Shown: positions 9,554 through 17,650, counted from the stretch's first letter. The stretch: DNA of 64,000 nucleotides from Bradyrhizobium sp. dw_78 (GCF_018449525.1 NZ_JAAVUS010000001.1:248001-312000), one strand, 5' to 3'. The notes: generated by a model not told the origin, from the letters alone. Translations and numbers: made by a program.

Positions 9554-10615
9554 TCACGTCCCGCGCTGCGGCGTCGTTTGCAGCAATTCGCGCAATTGCT
9601 GCGCATAAAATCCGGCGTTGCCGGTGGTGAGATGGCCGCGCGTCTCGGTGCTTGCCGGGATCAGATAGAGCCGGCCGTTGCTGATGCGCTTGATCGCGGC
9701 CTCGGTAACGCCGGTCTCCGGCGGATTGCGCTCGTCATCGGCGGCGTTGATCGCCAGCAGCGTGGCTTCGATCCGCTCCATGCCGCCGGACGGATCGTAA
9801 TCATGCGAAGCTTCCCATTGATAGACGAAGTCGTTGGCATCGGCCGTGACCGGGGTTGCCAGCCGATCGTCCACCAGCTGGTCGGCCCTGGCGGTGGTCG
9901 GCGCCAGTGTCTGGTAGCCGAGCGTGCCGCCGCTGGCCGCGATCTGGAACATGTTGACGGCATATTTCATCATGCGCGGCTGCACCGCGTAATTGCCGCC
10001 GTCGTAATCGGGATCGTTGCGGATGGTCTCCAGCATCATCCGCCGCAGCATCCAGTTGCGCGCCGCCATCGCGGTCGGCTGCGATGCCATCGGCACCACC
10101 GCGTCCATTGCTTTCGGATAGCGCGTGGCCCAGATCCAGGCATGCATGCCGCCCATCGAATTGCCGATCACGAGCCGCAGATGCTTGATGCCGAGACCTT
10201 CGGTGACCAGCCGATATTGCGCGTCGACCATGTCGGCGTAATCATATTTCGGAAATTTCGTCTTTAGGCCATCGGAAGGCTTTGACGATTTGCCGTGACC
10301 GAGGCCGTCGGGAAGAATGATGTAATATTTCGAGGCGTCGAGCGGCTGGCCGGGGCCGAACAGTTGACCCGCGAAAGCCGGCGTCAGCATGTTCGCCGCC
10401 GACCCGCCCGAGCCGTGCAGTACCAGCACCGGCTGGCCGGCCGGCTCGCCGATGGTGATGTAGTGAAGCCTGAGCTCCGCCATCATCTTGCCGCTGTGGA
10501 ACTTGAAATCCCTTGCGGTCCAGTCGCCTTGTTTCGGTGCCGGATAGTCCGCCGCGACGGCGGCCAATGACGTCATGGCAAACACCGCCGATAGTGCTGC
10601 GCGCGAAAACCCCAT
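9554..10615 (-). CDS. secreted alpha/beta hydrolase (MetX/homoserine acetyltransferase-like fold)
   Basis: A 353-residue alpha/beta-fold hydrolase with a signal peptide (residues 1-22, ending SLAAVAA). The oxyanion region HGSGGSA is near residue 68, and the nucleophile elbow GNSMGGMHAW places the serine near 151. An acidic residue in INAADDERNPPE and the histidine in ETRGHLTTG complete the triad. The layout recalls homoserine O-acetyltransferase relatives, but the signal peptide argues against a role in methionine synthesis. It is probably a periplasmic esterase or acyltransferase with unknown substrate. Confidence 0.85.
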   Translation of the reverse strand: MGFSRAALSAVFAMTSLAAVAADYPAPKQGDWTARDFKFHSGKMMAELRLHYITIGEPAGQPVLVLHGSGGSAANMLTPAFAGQLFGPGQPLDASKYYIILPDGLGHGKSSKPSDGLKTKFPKYDYADMVDAQYRLVTEGLGIKHLRLVIGNSMGGMHAWIWATRYPKAMDAVVPMASQPTAMAARNWMLRRMMLETIRNDPDYDGGNYAVQPRMMKYAVNMFQIAASGGTLGYQTLAPTTARADQLVDDRLATPVTADANDFVYQWEASHDYDPSGGMERIEATLLAINAADDERNPPETGVTEAAIKRISNGRLYLIPASTETRGHLTTGNAGFYAQQLRELLQTTPQRGT

Positions 10616-10771
10616 GATGTTTCTCTCAACGCCGTTTCTCCAAGAGCCACGGCCTCGTGACGCGGGCCGTTAGGGCAAAAATCTATCACGCCGCGTGAGA
10701 CGAGCCGAGACTCGAGATCATGCGGATCGCTGCAAAATTTTTTGACGGATGCCGACGGCGTGAGGAAATCG

Positions 10772-11017
10772 TTACGCCTTGTCCTCGATGTCGGTTTCGG
10801 GGCGGTCGTTCCCGGCGGCCGTTTCGGTGTGCCATTGGCCGTCGGCCGTCTCATATTCGATCGCCTCGGTGCGTCCCGGCGTTCGTTGCTCGGCGGCGGC
10901 GTGCCTGGCCGCGGCAAGCGCGGCGGCATGGGTCGCGAAGGTTTCCGAGAATACGCCGTTGACGGTATAGGCCCAGCCGCTGTCGTGCCGAACGATCTTG
11001 TAGATCACATGGGACAT
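10772..11017 (-). CDS. DUF2188-like small protein
   Basis: An 81-residue protein starting MSHVIYKIVRHDSGWAYTVN, a pattern seen in DUF2188-type proteins that carry a short beta-rich repeat. An alanine-rich helix THAAALAAARHAAAEQ follows, and the C-terminus is acidic. The start at 11017 is chosen because upstream residues look non-coding. It is divergent from the DUF2277 gene. Role unknown. Confidence 0.65.
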   Translation of the reverse strand: MSHVIYKIVRHDSGWAYTVNGVFSETFATHAAALAAARHAAAEQRTPGRTEAIEYETADGQWHTETAAGNDRPETDIEDKA

Positions 11018-11179
11018 TTCCGGAACTCGCTTTTCAATACCCGCTTTGTGCTGGCGGGAAACAGGGCTGAACGCACTGTCCATTCTATGACAAAATCGGC
11101 GGCGGTGTAGAATTTTACGCCGGCCGATCGTCCTCGGGCAGGGCGATCAGGTCCACCCGGCCAGGCAGAGGAGAAATCC

Positions 11180-11446
11180 ATGTGCCGCAACATCAAGACG
11201 CTGTTCAATTTCGAACCGCCCGCGACCGAGGACGAAATCAAGGCTTCGGCCTTGCAATTCGTGCGCAAGCTATCGGGCTTCAACAAGCCATCGCAGCCCA
11301 ATGAAGCGGCATTCGATCGCGCTGTCGCTGAGGTCTCGGAAGCTGCCCGGAGGCTGCTAACCTCGCTGCACACCCATGCGCCGGTGCGCGACCGCGTAAT
11401 CGAAGCGGAGAAGGCAAGGGAACGCTCGAGGCTGCGGTTTGGATAG
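11180..11446 (+). CDS. DUF2277 domain protein
   Basis: An 88-residue cytoplasmic protein that spans the whole DUF2277 family. It opens MCRNIKTLFNFEPPATEDEI, then has ASALQFVRKLSGFNKPSQ and a helical C-terminus ending in a basic RERSRLRFG. The family is widespread in bacteria and has no established function. GAGGAGA-type purines lie directly before the ATG. It stands alone, about 160 bases from the divergent DUF2188-like gene. Confidence 0.88.
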   Translation: MCRNIKTLFNFEPPATEDEIKASALQFVRKLSGFNKPSQPNEAAFDRAVAEVSEAARRLLTSLHTHAPVRDRVIEAEKARERSRLRFG

Positions 11447-11712
11447 CCAATCGCAATTGGCGACGCAGCGGATGCTGGGCGCCTAGCGTACGGCGCTGGC
11501 CGGACAACAGGCCGCAGCCGCGTCACGCGCTTTCCGGCCCGCGCGTCGTTGCGTTCGGCCGCCCTCCAAGGTAATTCTATATTTTTGATGCAACCGGAGA
11601 TTGGAACCGCTTCCTTCGCCCCGGCGCTGGGAGCCGCGGTCGGGACCACGCGCCCGGCCGCCTTTTGATGTTGGCCGCGGCAATCGCGGTGCGGGAAAAG
11701 GGGGGGAGTCCG

Positions 11713-12039
11713 ATGGGCTGGTACACCTATGTCGCCTGGTTCTTCGCGGGAGCTTTCCTCGCCAACGCCATTCCGCACACCATACAGGGTATCTGCGGAA
11801 ACCGGTTTCAGACGCCCTTTGCTTCGCCGCCCGGCATCGGCGAATCCTCCGCGGTCATGAACGTGCTCTGGGGCCTGTTCAATCTCGCCATCGGTGGCAT
11901 GCTGCTGCACGTTTTCTTTCCGCCGGAATTGCCGCCGCCGTGGCCGCTGTGCATCGCAGGCTTTGCCGGCGCGCTGGTGATGGCTTTCTGGCTCGCCAAG
12001 CACTTCGGCAAGGTACGCAGCGCCGCGCCGCGCCCGTGA
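11713..12039 (+). CDS. hypothetical membrane protein, 108 residues
   Basis: Three hydrophobic segments are visible: about residues 3-20 (YTYVAWFFAGAFLANAIP), 49-67 (NVLWGLFNLAIGGMLLHVF) and 77-93 (LCIAGFAGALVMAFWLA). A loop with FQTPFASPPGIGESSA lies between the first two. The start at 11713 has GGGGGAG upstream; an earlier in-frame ATG at 11665 has poor coding sequence after it. Function is unknown. It converges on the collagen-like gene. Confidence 0.72.
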   Translation: MGWYTYVAWFFAGAFLANAIPHTIQGICGNRFQTPFASPPGIGESSAVMNVLWGLFNLAIGGMLLHVFFPPELPPPWPLCIAGFAGALVMAFWLAKHFGKVRSAAPRP

Positions 12040-12072
12040 GGTTTGAGGCGGCCATGCCTGCCGGGTTCCGGA

Positions 12073-12579
12073 TCATTTCTTGTCCTTGTGCTTGTGCTTC
12101 TTCTTTTTCTTCTCGCGGTGGCCGTCGTCATCATCCGCATCGCCGAATTCCGGTTCGTTGAATACCGTGTCGTTGAGCGCCGCCCCGGTTTCCTGCTCCA
12201 CGGCTTCCTGCTCGGCAGCTTCCCGCGCTTCGCGTTCGCGCATGCGCCTGTGATCTTCCCAGGCATCGAAGACCAGATGCAGCCACGGCATCACCTGTTC
12301 GATCGAAGGCAATTGGCCGGGCGGGCCGGGCTCGCCACGCGGTCCCGGTTCGCCACGCAGGCCAGCTTCGCCACGCGCTCCCTGTGTACCGCGAGGCCCT
12401 TGCGGACCGGGCTTGCCTTGAGCGCCGGCCTTGCCCTGTGGTCCCGGCTTGCCGCGTGCGCCGTCGGCTCCGCGCCGGCCGGGATGACCCTGCGGTCCGG
12501 GACGTCCGGGTTCGCCCTGACGTCCGCGCGGGCCCTGCGGGCCCGGTTTTCCCTGCCGGATGGTCGATTCGTCCGCCAC
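12073..12579 (-). CDS. collagen-like protein with charged C-terminal tail
   Basis: A 168-residue protein. Residues 10-90 are an uninterrupted run of 27 Gly-X-Y triplets rich in GPQ, GPR, GKP and GEP, which can form a collagen triple helix. A globular or helical part follows ([20 protein letters not shown]), then an acidic stretch with DADDDD and a lysine/histidine-rich end ([12 protein letters not shown]). There is no signal peptide, so it may be cytoplasmic. The GTG start is supported by GGGAGGAGC 7 bases before it. The helical part could act as a trimerisation domain. Function is unknown. Confidence 0.82.
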   Translation of the reverse strand: MADESTIRQGKPGPQGPRGRQGEPGRPGPQGHPGRRGADGARGKPGPQGKAGAQGKPGPQGPRGTQGARGEAGLRGEPGPRGEPGPPGQLPSIEQVMPWLHLVFDAWEDHRRMREREAREAAEQEAVEQETGAALNDTVFNEPEFGDADDDDGHREKKKKKHKHKDKK

Positions 12580-12705
12580 GCTTGCGCTCCTCCCGATAAT
12601 TCCGGCAGATTTTTTAGCAGACGTTCGCCGGCCGCAACGATGAAGCCGGGCGCGCAGGAGTTCATCAACAGCAAACAGCAGGGTGACGCGCGATAGGCCA
12701 GCGGG

Positions 12706-12780
12706 ATTCCGGTTCGCGCAAGGAAACCGCGCTAAACAAAATATTGGAGACCGGTTCTGATTGAATCAGAACCGGTCTTT
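12706..12780. repeat. two-hairpin dispersed repeat, copy 1
   Basis: A short stem around GCGC...GCGC (about 12716-12733) is followed by a perfect palindrome with 15-bp arms (12748-12762 and 12764-12778) around one base. It ends in TTT and could end transcription. Related copies are at about 34020-34102 and 62814-62897. The rest of the 316-base gap between 12580 and 12895 holds nothing else recognisable. Confidence 0.8.
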
Positions 12781-12895
12781 CCAAGCCACTGATTCCAGCC
12801 CGAACGCAACCGTTTGCGAAACCGGAAGCCGGTTTTCGCGAACGATCAGGCAGCAAGACAGAGCGAGCCCAATTCAGCTGAGCTGAAACCGGACC

Positions 12896-13162
12896 TTAGT
12901 CCGCATGCGCCGGCACATCGATGCCGCGGGCCGAATAGATCCGGATCTTGTTGCGCAGGGTGCGAACCGACACACCGAGCACACGCGCGGCGCGGGTCCG
13001 GTTCCCGTCGCAACGCGCAAGGGTTTGCAACACCAGCTCCCGCTCGATCTCGTCCACGGTGGACCCGATCAGCAACGGCACGATTTCATTTAGAGCCAGC
13101 GAAGACGCCGGAACATCCGGCACGGGGACAGCGAACCCGGGGACAGCGAATTCATGGGTCAT
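12896..13162 (-). CDS. small Fis-type DNA-binding protein resembling the C-terminus of FlbD
   Basis: An 88-residue protein. The C-terminal half, GSTVDEIERELVLQTLARCD then GNRTRAARVLGVSVRTLRNK, is a Fis-family helix-turn-helix very like the end of the flagellar NtrC-type regulator FlbD. There is no receiver or AAA+ domain, so it cannot activate sigma-54 by itself. The N-terminal 35 residues are Pro/Val-rich. The start at 13162 is supported by GGGAGG 8 bases before it. A CtrA-like box and a GANTC site lie upstream. It may be a flagellar or cell-cycle regulator; this is inference. Confidence 0.8.
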   Translation of the reverse strand: MTHEFAVPGFAVPVPDVPASSLALNEIVPLLIGSTVDEIERELVLQTLARCDGNRTRAARVLGVSVRTLRNKIRIYSARGIDVPAHAD

Positions 13163-13243
13163 CAACACCTCCCGATCAACGCCCGCTCGAACCATGAGCG
13201 GAAACATCGAGAAACAAACCCCCACCCAACTCGACGGTGTGCG

Positions 13244-13266
13244 GAGTCGGTTAACAAATCCCTAAC
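13244..13266 (-). promoter_or_regulatory. candidate CtrA-like box with adjacent GANTC site
   Basis: TTAA (13251-13254), seven bases, then CTAAC (13262-13266) approximates the CtrA pattern TTAA-N7-TTAAC. GAGTC at 13244-13248 is a CcrM methylation site. Both lie 80-105 bases before the FlbD-like gene. Confidence 0.35.
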
Positions 13267-13374
13267 AGGGCATGAATCATCCCAACTAAAGGTGGCTTTG
13301 GTCGAATTTTGCGATATTTGCTACTTCCGATTGTAGAGGACTCCCGCCTGGTTCCATGACGCATGTGCATGGCG

Positions 13375-13503
13375 TTAGGTCGTCCGATACCCGCCATCGT
13401 CCATCACGATGGAACCCGTCACCTAGCTCGAGAGATCGGACGCGAGGAACAGCGCGGGCCCGGCGATATCCTCCGGCTTGCCGGCGCGACCGGCTTTGCT
13501 CAT
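13375..13503 (-). pseudogene. C-terminal remnant of a short-chain dehydrogenase, with in-frame stop
   Basis: Read on the minus strand from 13503, the translation is MSKAGRAGKPEDIAGPALF followed by LASDLSS, a TAG stop (13423-13425), then VTGSIVMDDGGYRTT and the normal TAA (13375-13377). This is the conserved end of SDR enzymes; the TAG replaces an aromatic codon (usually Y or F). No upstream SDR body adjoins it. The matching N-terminal scrap sits at 14351-14399. The gene is dead. Confidence 0.75.
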
Positions 13504-13515
13504 CTGCTTCCGGTT

Positions 13516-14142
13516 CTATGAAGACTTTCCGATGCAACTCGGGTAAGGCGCGGTCTCGCCGGGAACAATTGTACAGAGCACAATCGGCTGCAGCGCGCGC
13601 AGCCGTTCCGTCCATCTTGGATCTTCGACTGGCGGCTGGTTCACGGGCGCGCCGCGTTCGGCCCACTGGATCGTGTAGAAGTCGGCTGACCCCTTCATGA
13701 CCGCGATCAGAGCGGTCTCGCTGTGATCGCCGACCTTGCCGCAACCGACTACCGCGACAAAACCGCTCACGGTGCCAAATTTGGTCTCGCCGAGCCCCTT
13801 GGCAGCAAAATTGTCAGGGCAGGCCCGCTTGAATCCGGCGGCCATGCCGCCGGCGAATTTTTCCGGTGTGGCGGCAGGGGTGTTTGAAAGACCCTTCTCG
13901 CCAGTGACGGTGATCATCTGGGTCCAGTGCTCGGTGGTCTCGCCCTTCAACACGGCTTCGCGGATGTAGTGGGTGCCACGGGTGTTCTCGAACGCCGCAA
14001 CAAAATTTGTCGGCATCGAGAAGGCCACGAGTTGATCAAAGATCGGCGAAATCACTTTGAAGGATGGAGAGCTTTCGGCATACGTCGCACCGGACAGTCC
14101 CAGAGCGGCGAACAGGAGTGCCGCTCTTACAAAAATGTTCAT
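13516..14142 (-). CDS. secreted hypothetical protein, 208 residues
   Basis: A signal peptide (residues 1-22, ending SGATYA) is followed by a mature domain of about 186 residues with cysteines in RACPDNF, VVGCGKV, IVLCTIV and YPSCIGKS that could form two disulfides. Other features are THYIREAVLKGE and HWTQMITVTGEKG. I do not recognise a named family. The start at 14142 has GGAGAAGGGGTGG upstream. It lies between the two scraps of a broken SDR gene and its ATG overlaps the stop of the chimeric frame in an ATGA arrangement. Confidence 0.72.
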   Translation of the reverse strand: MNIFVRAALLFAALGLSGATYAESSPSFKVISPIFDQLVAFSMPTNFVAAFENTRGTHYIREAVLKGETTEHWTQMITVTGEKGLSNTPAATPEKFAGGMAAGFKRACPDNFAAKGLGETKFGTVSGFVAVVGCGKVGDHSETALIAVMKGSADFYTIQWAERGAPVNQPPVEDPRWTERLRALQPIVLCTIVPGETAPYPSCIGKSS

Positions 14143-14399
14143 TTTCCACCCCTTCTCCAGATTGCCGCGTGAATCGCACGGCAGTGCCGCATGGTGTTGC
14201 AGAAATGGATATTGGCGATGAAGCCGTAGATGCCGGCATCGATGGCGGTCGGCCTGTCGCCATGCACATAGCCACTCGCCGGGATCAGGTCGGCCAGCGC
14301 TGAAAGACCGGCGAGCCCGCGCGCCATCGCCGCATCCGGATCGAAGCGGCCGATGCCCGAGGCCGAGCCGGTGACGACGTGGTTTTGCAGCGGCGGCAT
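14139..14399 (-). pseudogene. chimeric gene remnant: SDR N-terminus joined to glutathione transferase C-terminus
   Basis: The 86-codon frame begins MPPLQNHVVTGSASGIG, the nucleotide-binding start of an SDR enzyme, then switches at the shared GIG to FDPDAAMARGLAGLSALADL and onward, which matches the C-terminal part of the intact glutathione transferase at 15014-15712. Relative to that gene it lacks 14 codons in frame. The SDR end is at 13375-13503. It looks like a recombination product; whether it is translated is unknown. Confidence 0.75.
14171..14358. repeat. partial copy of glutathione transferase gene segment
   Basis: Bases 14201-14358 align without gaps to 15112-15269, with 7 differences in 158 by hand count. 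After a 42-base deletion, 14171-14200 continues the match to about 15040-15069. The copies are in direct orientation, 911 bases apart. Confidence 0.85.
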
Positions 14400-14529
14400 G
14401 GTGGTTTCCTCTGTTTTTGCTTTCTGAATATTCGAGACAAGCTAGTTCAAAATCGCGCGATCCGAAACGCCGGCCGCTGTCGTGCGTTGCATCCATGCCG
14501 TTCCAGTATTCGCCAGGATTTGAAATTCA

Positions 14530-15000
14530 ATGGATCAGAAGCTCAGCAAATGGAAACTCGGTGTCGAACGGTTCCGGCAGGATCCCGCGCCGGACTATCG
14601 CGAGATGGTGCGGCTGGTCGAGGAGATGGCGGCGAGCGATGAAGTCACGCTCCGGCAGGCTGCGATCCAGGCGTTGCCGAGCCTGCGCAATGCGGCGGTG
14701 CGCAAGGCCGAGCGGATCGCCAGGGGAATCGCGCGGCGGCGCCTTGGCCTGGTTCACGACGCGCTGCATGCGCTCACCATACCGCGGTTCGGCAAGCGCA
14801 GCGTGGTACCAAAAGTGCTGACGCCCGAGGAGCGCTATCGCCAGATGCTCGGGCTGCCGTTCGGCCGCCGTCTTGCTGCGACCGAAATCCATCATGCCTA
14901 CAAGCAGACCGCCAAGAACCTTCACCCGGATGGCGGCGGCAATGTGCAGGCGTTTTGCGACCTTGCCAAGGCGCGGGACGCGTTGATGAAGCATCCGTAA
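14530..15000 (+). CDS. J-domain-like protein with C-terminal HPD
   Basis: A 156-residue protein. The N-terminal two thirds are helical and basic. The C-terminal 50 residues resemble a J-domain: YRQMLGLPFGRRLAATEIHH, AYKQTAKNLHPDGGG with the HPD that stimulates DnaK ATPase, and a final helix FCDLAKARDALMK. The J-domain is at the C-terminus, unlike DnaJ. It is probably a specialised DnaK co-chaperone in the cytoplasm. It converges on the glutathione transferase gene. The ribosome-binding site is weak. Confidence 0.75.
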   Translation: MDQKLSKWKLGVERFRQDPAPDYREMVRLVEEMAASDEVTLRQAAIQALPSLRNAAVRKAERIARGIARRRLGLVHDALHALTIPRFGKRSVVPKVLTPEERYRQMLGLPFGRRLAATEIHHAYKQTAKNLHPDGGGNVQAFCDLAKARDALMKHP

Positions 15001-15013
15001 AGCTGCGCAAGGA

Positions 15014-15712
15014 TCAGGCCGGCTTGCTCACCGCTTCATGAATCGCGCGGCAGTGCCGGACGATGTTGTCATGCGCGGTCACGAACTGCTTCAGCGGCGT
15101 ATCGATATCGTAGAAATGGATATTGGCGATGAAGCCGTAGATGCCGGCGTCGATGCTGGTGGGCCTGTCGCCATGCACATAGCCCCGCGCCGGGATCAGG
15201 TCGGCCAGCGCTGAAAGATCGGCGAGCCCGCGCGCCATCGCCGCATCCGGATCGAAGCGGCCGATGCCCTGGTAATAATAGCGCTGGGCGTTGAACTCCT
15301 TTGCCTTGGCGAGGCCTTCTTCGGTCAGGCTCGGATGCTCGCGCATCAGGGCGTCGCGGAACGCCTGCCAGTAGCGTTCGTCCTTCCAGCGCGAATACGA
15401 CATCACCCAATAGAGATCGTCGAGCATCCGCGTGATCAGCAGGCTCGTGGTGTATTGCGCCGGGGTCAGCGCGGCGTCGAGCCGCACGCCGTATTTCTTC
15501 GTGACATAGTCAAGGATGGTCCCGCTGTCGCCGACTGTGTCGCCGCCGTCGACGATATAGGGCAACTGGCCGCGCGGCGCTTTCGAGGCGTCGAAAATAT
15601 GCTCGTGCCGGAACGGCACGCCGGCAAGCTTCAGGAACGCATAGACCTTCAAGCCGTAGCCGTTGTTGTCGGCGACGCCGAACAGCGTCGGGTAGGAATA
15701 AAGTGCGAGCAT
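15014..15712 (-). CDS. glutathione S-transferase family protein
   Basis: A 232-residue GST. The N-terminal thioredoxin-like domain has LYSYPTLFGVADNNGYG and the cis-proline segment RGQLPYIVDGGDTVGDSGTI. The all-helical C-terminal domain has GYVHGDRPTSIDAGIYGFIA, with the conserved N-capping Ser/Thr-x2-Asp pattern. Substrate unknown. The ATG at 15712 has GGAG upstream; a TTG two codons earlier is an alternative. Part of this gene has been copied into the chimera at 14139-14399. Confidence 0.88.
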   Translation of the reverse strand: MLALYSYPTLFGVADNNGYGLKVYAFLKLAGVPFRHEHIFDASKAPRGQLPYIVDGGDTVGDSGTILDYVTKKYGVRLDAALTPAQYTTSLLITRMLDDLYWVMSYSRWKDERYWQAFRDALMREHPSLTEEGLAKAKEFNAQRYYYQGIGRFDPDAAMARGLADLSALADLIPARGYVHGDRPTSIDAGIYGFIANIHFYDIDTPLKQFVTAHDNIVRHCRAIHEAVSKPA

Positions 15713-15884
15713 CGGCAATCAACTCCAGCCGGAGATATGCAACATTAACCTGTGAGTTCCGTACAAGCGAGCCCCGCGGCGGCGCTGGGAGGCGCCGGAT
15801 GGATGACGGCCCGGATTCAATTTCAAACAGCCCTGCAATTCCGGCCATGCGCCCGCGATCCCGCGGTGTGAAAACGCCCGGGAG

Positions 15885-16335
15885 ATGTGGGAATGATCCG
15901 CCGACCCGTGAGGGTGTGGGGAATGCCGGGTGCCCGTTGCACCCGCAGCCTCGTGCGCAAAATAGATAAGCACACGAGTAGTCACCACGAGTCCACCGGA
16001 ATACCCGGCATTCCCGCACGCAATGGTTTTAACGGCTTATTCCGCGCTCTCCCCGGCGACGAATTCGTCTTGTCACCGTCATCGGCGGATTGAAGGTTTT
16101 GTCAGTTCGGTCGAACCGACATCGCCTCCGCCAACTTGACACCGGCAACGGGTGCCAGGACCACACGGCTTCACCGTCCGCAACAGCGCCGTTCGTCCGT
16201 GCGCCGCTCGATCGCTCACAGGCTCATGCGAGCCCGCCCTGCGATATCAGCGCACCCGACGCCGCCCGCGTCCACCGCATCCCGCGCTCAACGTCCGTGA
16301 CGATCGCGATACGCCCCTCCGAGAGGGCGCGGGAC
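15885..16335. repeat. large intergenic element with inverted repeat
   Basis: This 726-base gap (15713-16438) has no convincing gene. GGGAATGCCGGGT (15919-15931) pairs perfectly with ACCCGGCATTCCC (16003-16015), 71 bases apart. The following bases to about 16335 contain AACGGCTTATTCCGCGCTC and cgacc-type tracts that I associate, from memory, with a family of near-identical intergenic copies in Bradyrhizobium genomes. The ends are guessed. Confidence 0.45.
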
Positions 16336-16438
16336 GGCGGGGATATGGAGGTGTTTCTATCTGGAAAGAAACCTGGAAATTTTTGGAAACGGCACTGGAC
16401 AGCCGGAATCACCGCCATCTCCGCTCCTCGCGAAACTC

Positions 16439-16696
16439 TCAATAGGTGCAGTGACCTTCCTGGCGCAGCTTCGCCTTGATCGCCAGCGCCTCGGCGAAGG
16501 TCGGCACCGTCTTGCTGACCACCTTGTAATCCGATGGCCACTTCAACGGCTTCAAGGTCAGGCCGTCGTTCCAGTATTGGCAGGAGCCGGTGTTGTCGTA
16601 ACGGATCACGTAATAGCCGGCCTGAGCGGGGCTGATGACGGCAAGGGCCGAAACAGCGATGCCGGCGGCGGCACAAAGGGCGGTAGCGCGACGCAT
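16439..16696 (-). CDS. secreted hypothetical protein, 85 residues
   Basis: A signal peptide (residues 1-26, ending VISPAQA) is followed by a short mature domain, GYYVIRYDNTGSCQYWNDGL, then LKWPSDYKVVSKTVPTFAEA and a second cysteine in QEGHCTY. The two cysteines could form a disulfide. The start at 16696 has AGGAGA about 8 bases before it. Function unknown; small periplasmic proteins of this pattern are frequent in the group (from memory). Confidence 0.72.
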   Translation of the reverse strand: MRRATALCAAAGIAVSALAVISPAQAGYYVIRYDNTGSCQYWNDGLTLKPLKWPSDYKVVSKTVPTFAEALAIKAKLRQEGHCTY

Positions 16697-17208
16697 GTAA
16701 GGATCTCCTGTTGGAAAATTTAGGTCGGGCCCCGGCAGGCGATCGCAGGCCGGGGTGATGTCCATCTTTCGCGATGGTGGGTGGACATGCAAGTGATGCA
16801 GCAAAACTGTGCGCAGGTTTCAAATCGCAAGACCGTGATCGCGCGGGCGCCAGCAATGCTCCGACACAATCACCGCCTTTCAAGCGAAGCGACACATTCG
16901 ATTTCGATCGGCATCGCCGGATTGGACCACGCAGGTGGTGCGGGCGGGATAGGGCGCAGGCCCGAACGCGGCAGGTTACAGCTCGTTCATGCGGCGATGC
17001 CGGCGGCGCAGGCCGATGGCGTAACCCGCCATTGCAACGTGAAAGCGTGCGGATTGTACCTCGCTGATCGCGGCCCGCGAACCAGTTTTGCCTGGCTGCA
17101 GGTTTTGCCGGTCCCTCCCATCGGCTACATTGGAGCGGCACGATTCGATCCGCTGCCGCCCGCCCACCAGATCCATCAGCCTATAATCAATCTCCAGGAG
17201 ATCATGAG
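16697..17208. other. intergenic stretch, no gene seen
   Basis: Open frames here lack a good start or coding pattern. Near 16937-17035 there is a degenerate version of the TAACCC repeats seen after 17650. The 3' end carries CAGGAGATCATGAG, the ribosome-binding site of the 17209 gene. Confidence 0.4.
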
Positions 17209-17649
17209 ATGAAGATGCCATCCGCCTTTCGTGCCGCCGCGGTCGCGCTGCTGGCTTTCGCCGGCGCCGCGCTGCCGTCCGCTTCCTATGCCGATGACGG
17301 CACCGTGACGCTCACGATCTACAAGGCAGGCTGGTTCATCGGCGGCTCCGGCGGCGGCGGTGTGCTGACTTTCCACGGGCGCAGCTACCCGCTCTCGGCC
17401 GGCGGACTGGATTATGGCCTGGTGTTCGGCGGATCGAAGACGGTGCTGCGCGGCCGGGTGCATAACATCTTCCGGCCGTCGGATGTCGCCGGCGTCTACG
17501 GCGCGGCTGGCGCAGGCCTTGCGATCGGCGGCGGCGCTCGGGCGATCGTGCTGTCCAACCAGAAGGGCGCGGTGCTGGAGCTGACCGGCCGTCAAGTCGG
17601 ACTGATGGCGAACGCGGATCTGAGCGGGCTCGCGATCACGATGAAGTAA
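17209..17649 (+). CDS. secreted glycine-rich hypothetical protein, weakly DUF1134/EipA-like
   Basis: A 146-residue protein with a signal peptide (residues 1-28, ending SASYA). The mature part is Gly-rich and beta-like: AGWFIGGSGGGGVLTFHGRS, YPLSAGGLDYGLVFGGSKT and GAAGAGLAIGGGARAIVLSN. The LTF-x-GR-x-YPL pattern weakly recalls the envelope-integrity protein EipA family. The assignment is tentative. GGAGATCATGAG lies just before the ATG. Probably periplasmic. Confidence 0.72.
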   Translation: MKMPSAFRAAAVALLAFAGAALPSASYADDGTVTLTIYKAGWFIGGSGGGGVLTFHGRSYPLSAGGLDYGLVFGGSKTVLRGRVHNIFRPSDVAGVYGAAGAGLAIGGGARAIVLSNQKGAVLELTGRQVGLMANADLSGLAITMK

Positions 17650-17650
17650 G

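Noticed and set aside
16781..17212. A 143-codon frame before the 17209 gene
   Set aside because: Weak start, atypical composition and overlap with the better-supported signal-peptide gene.
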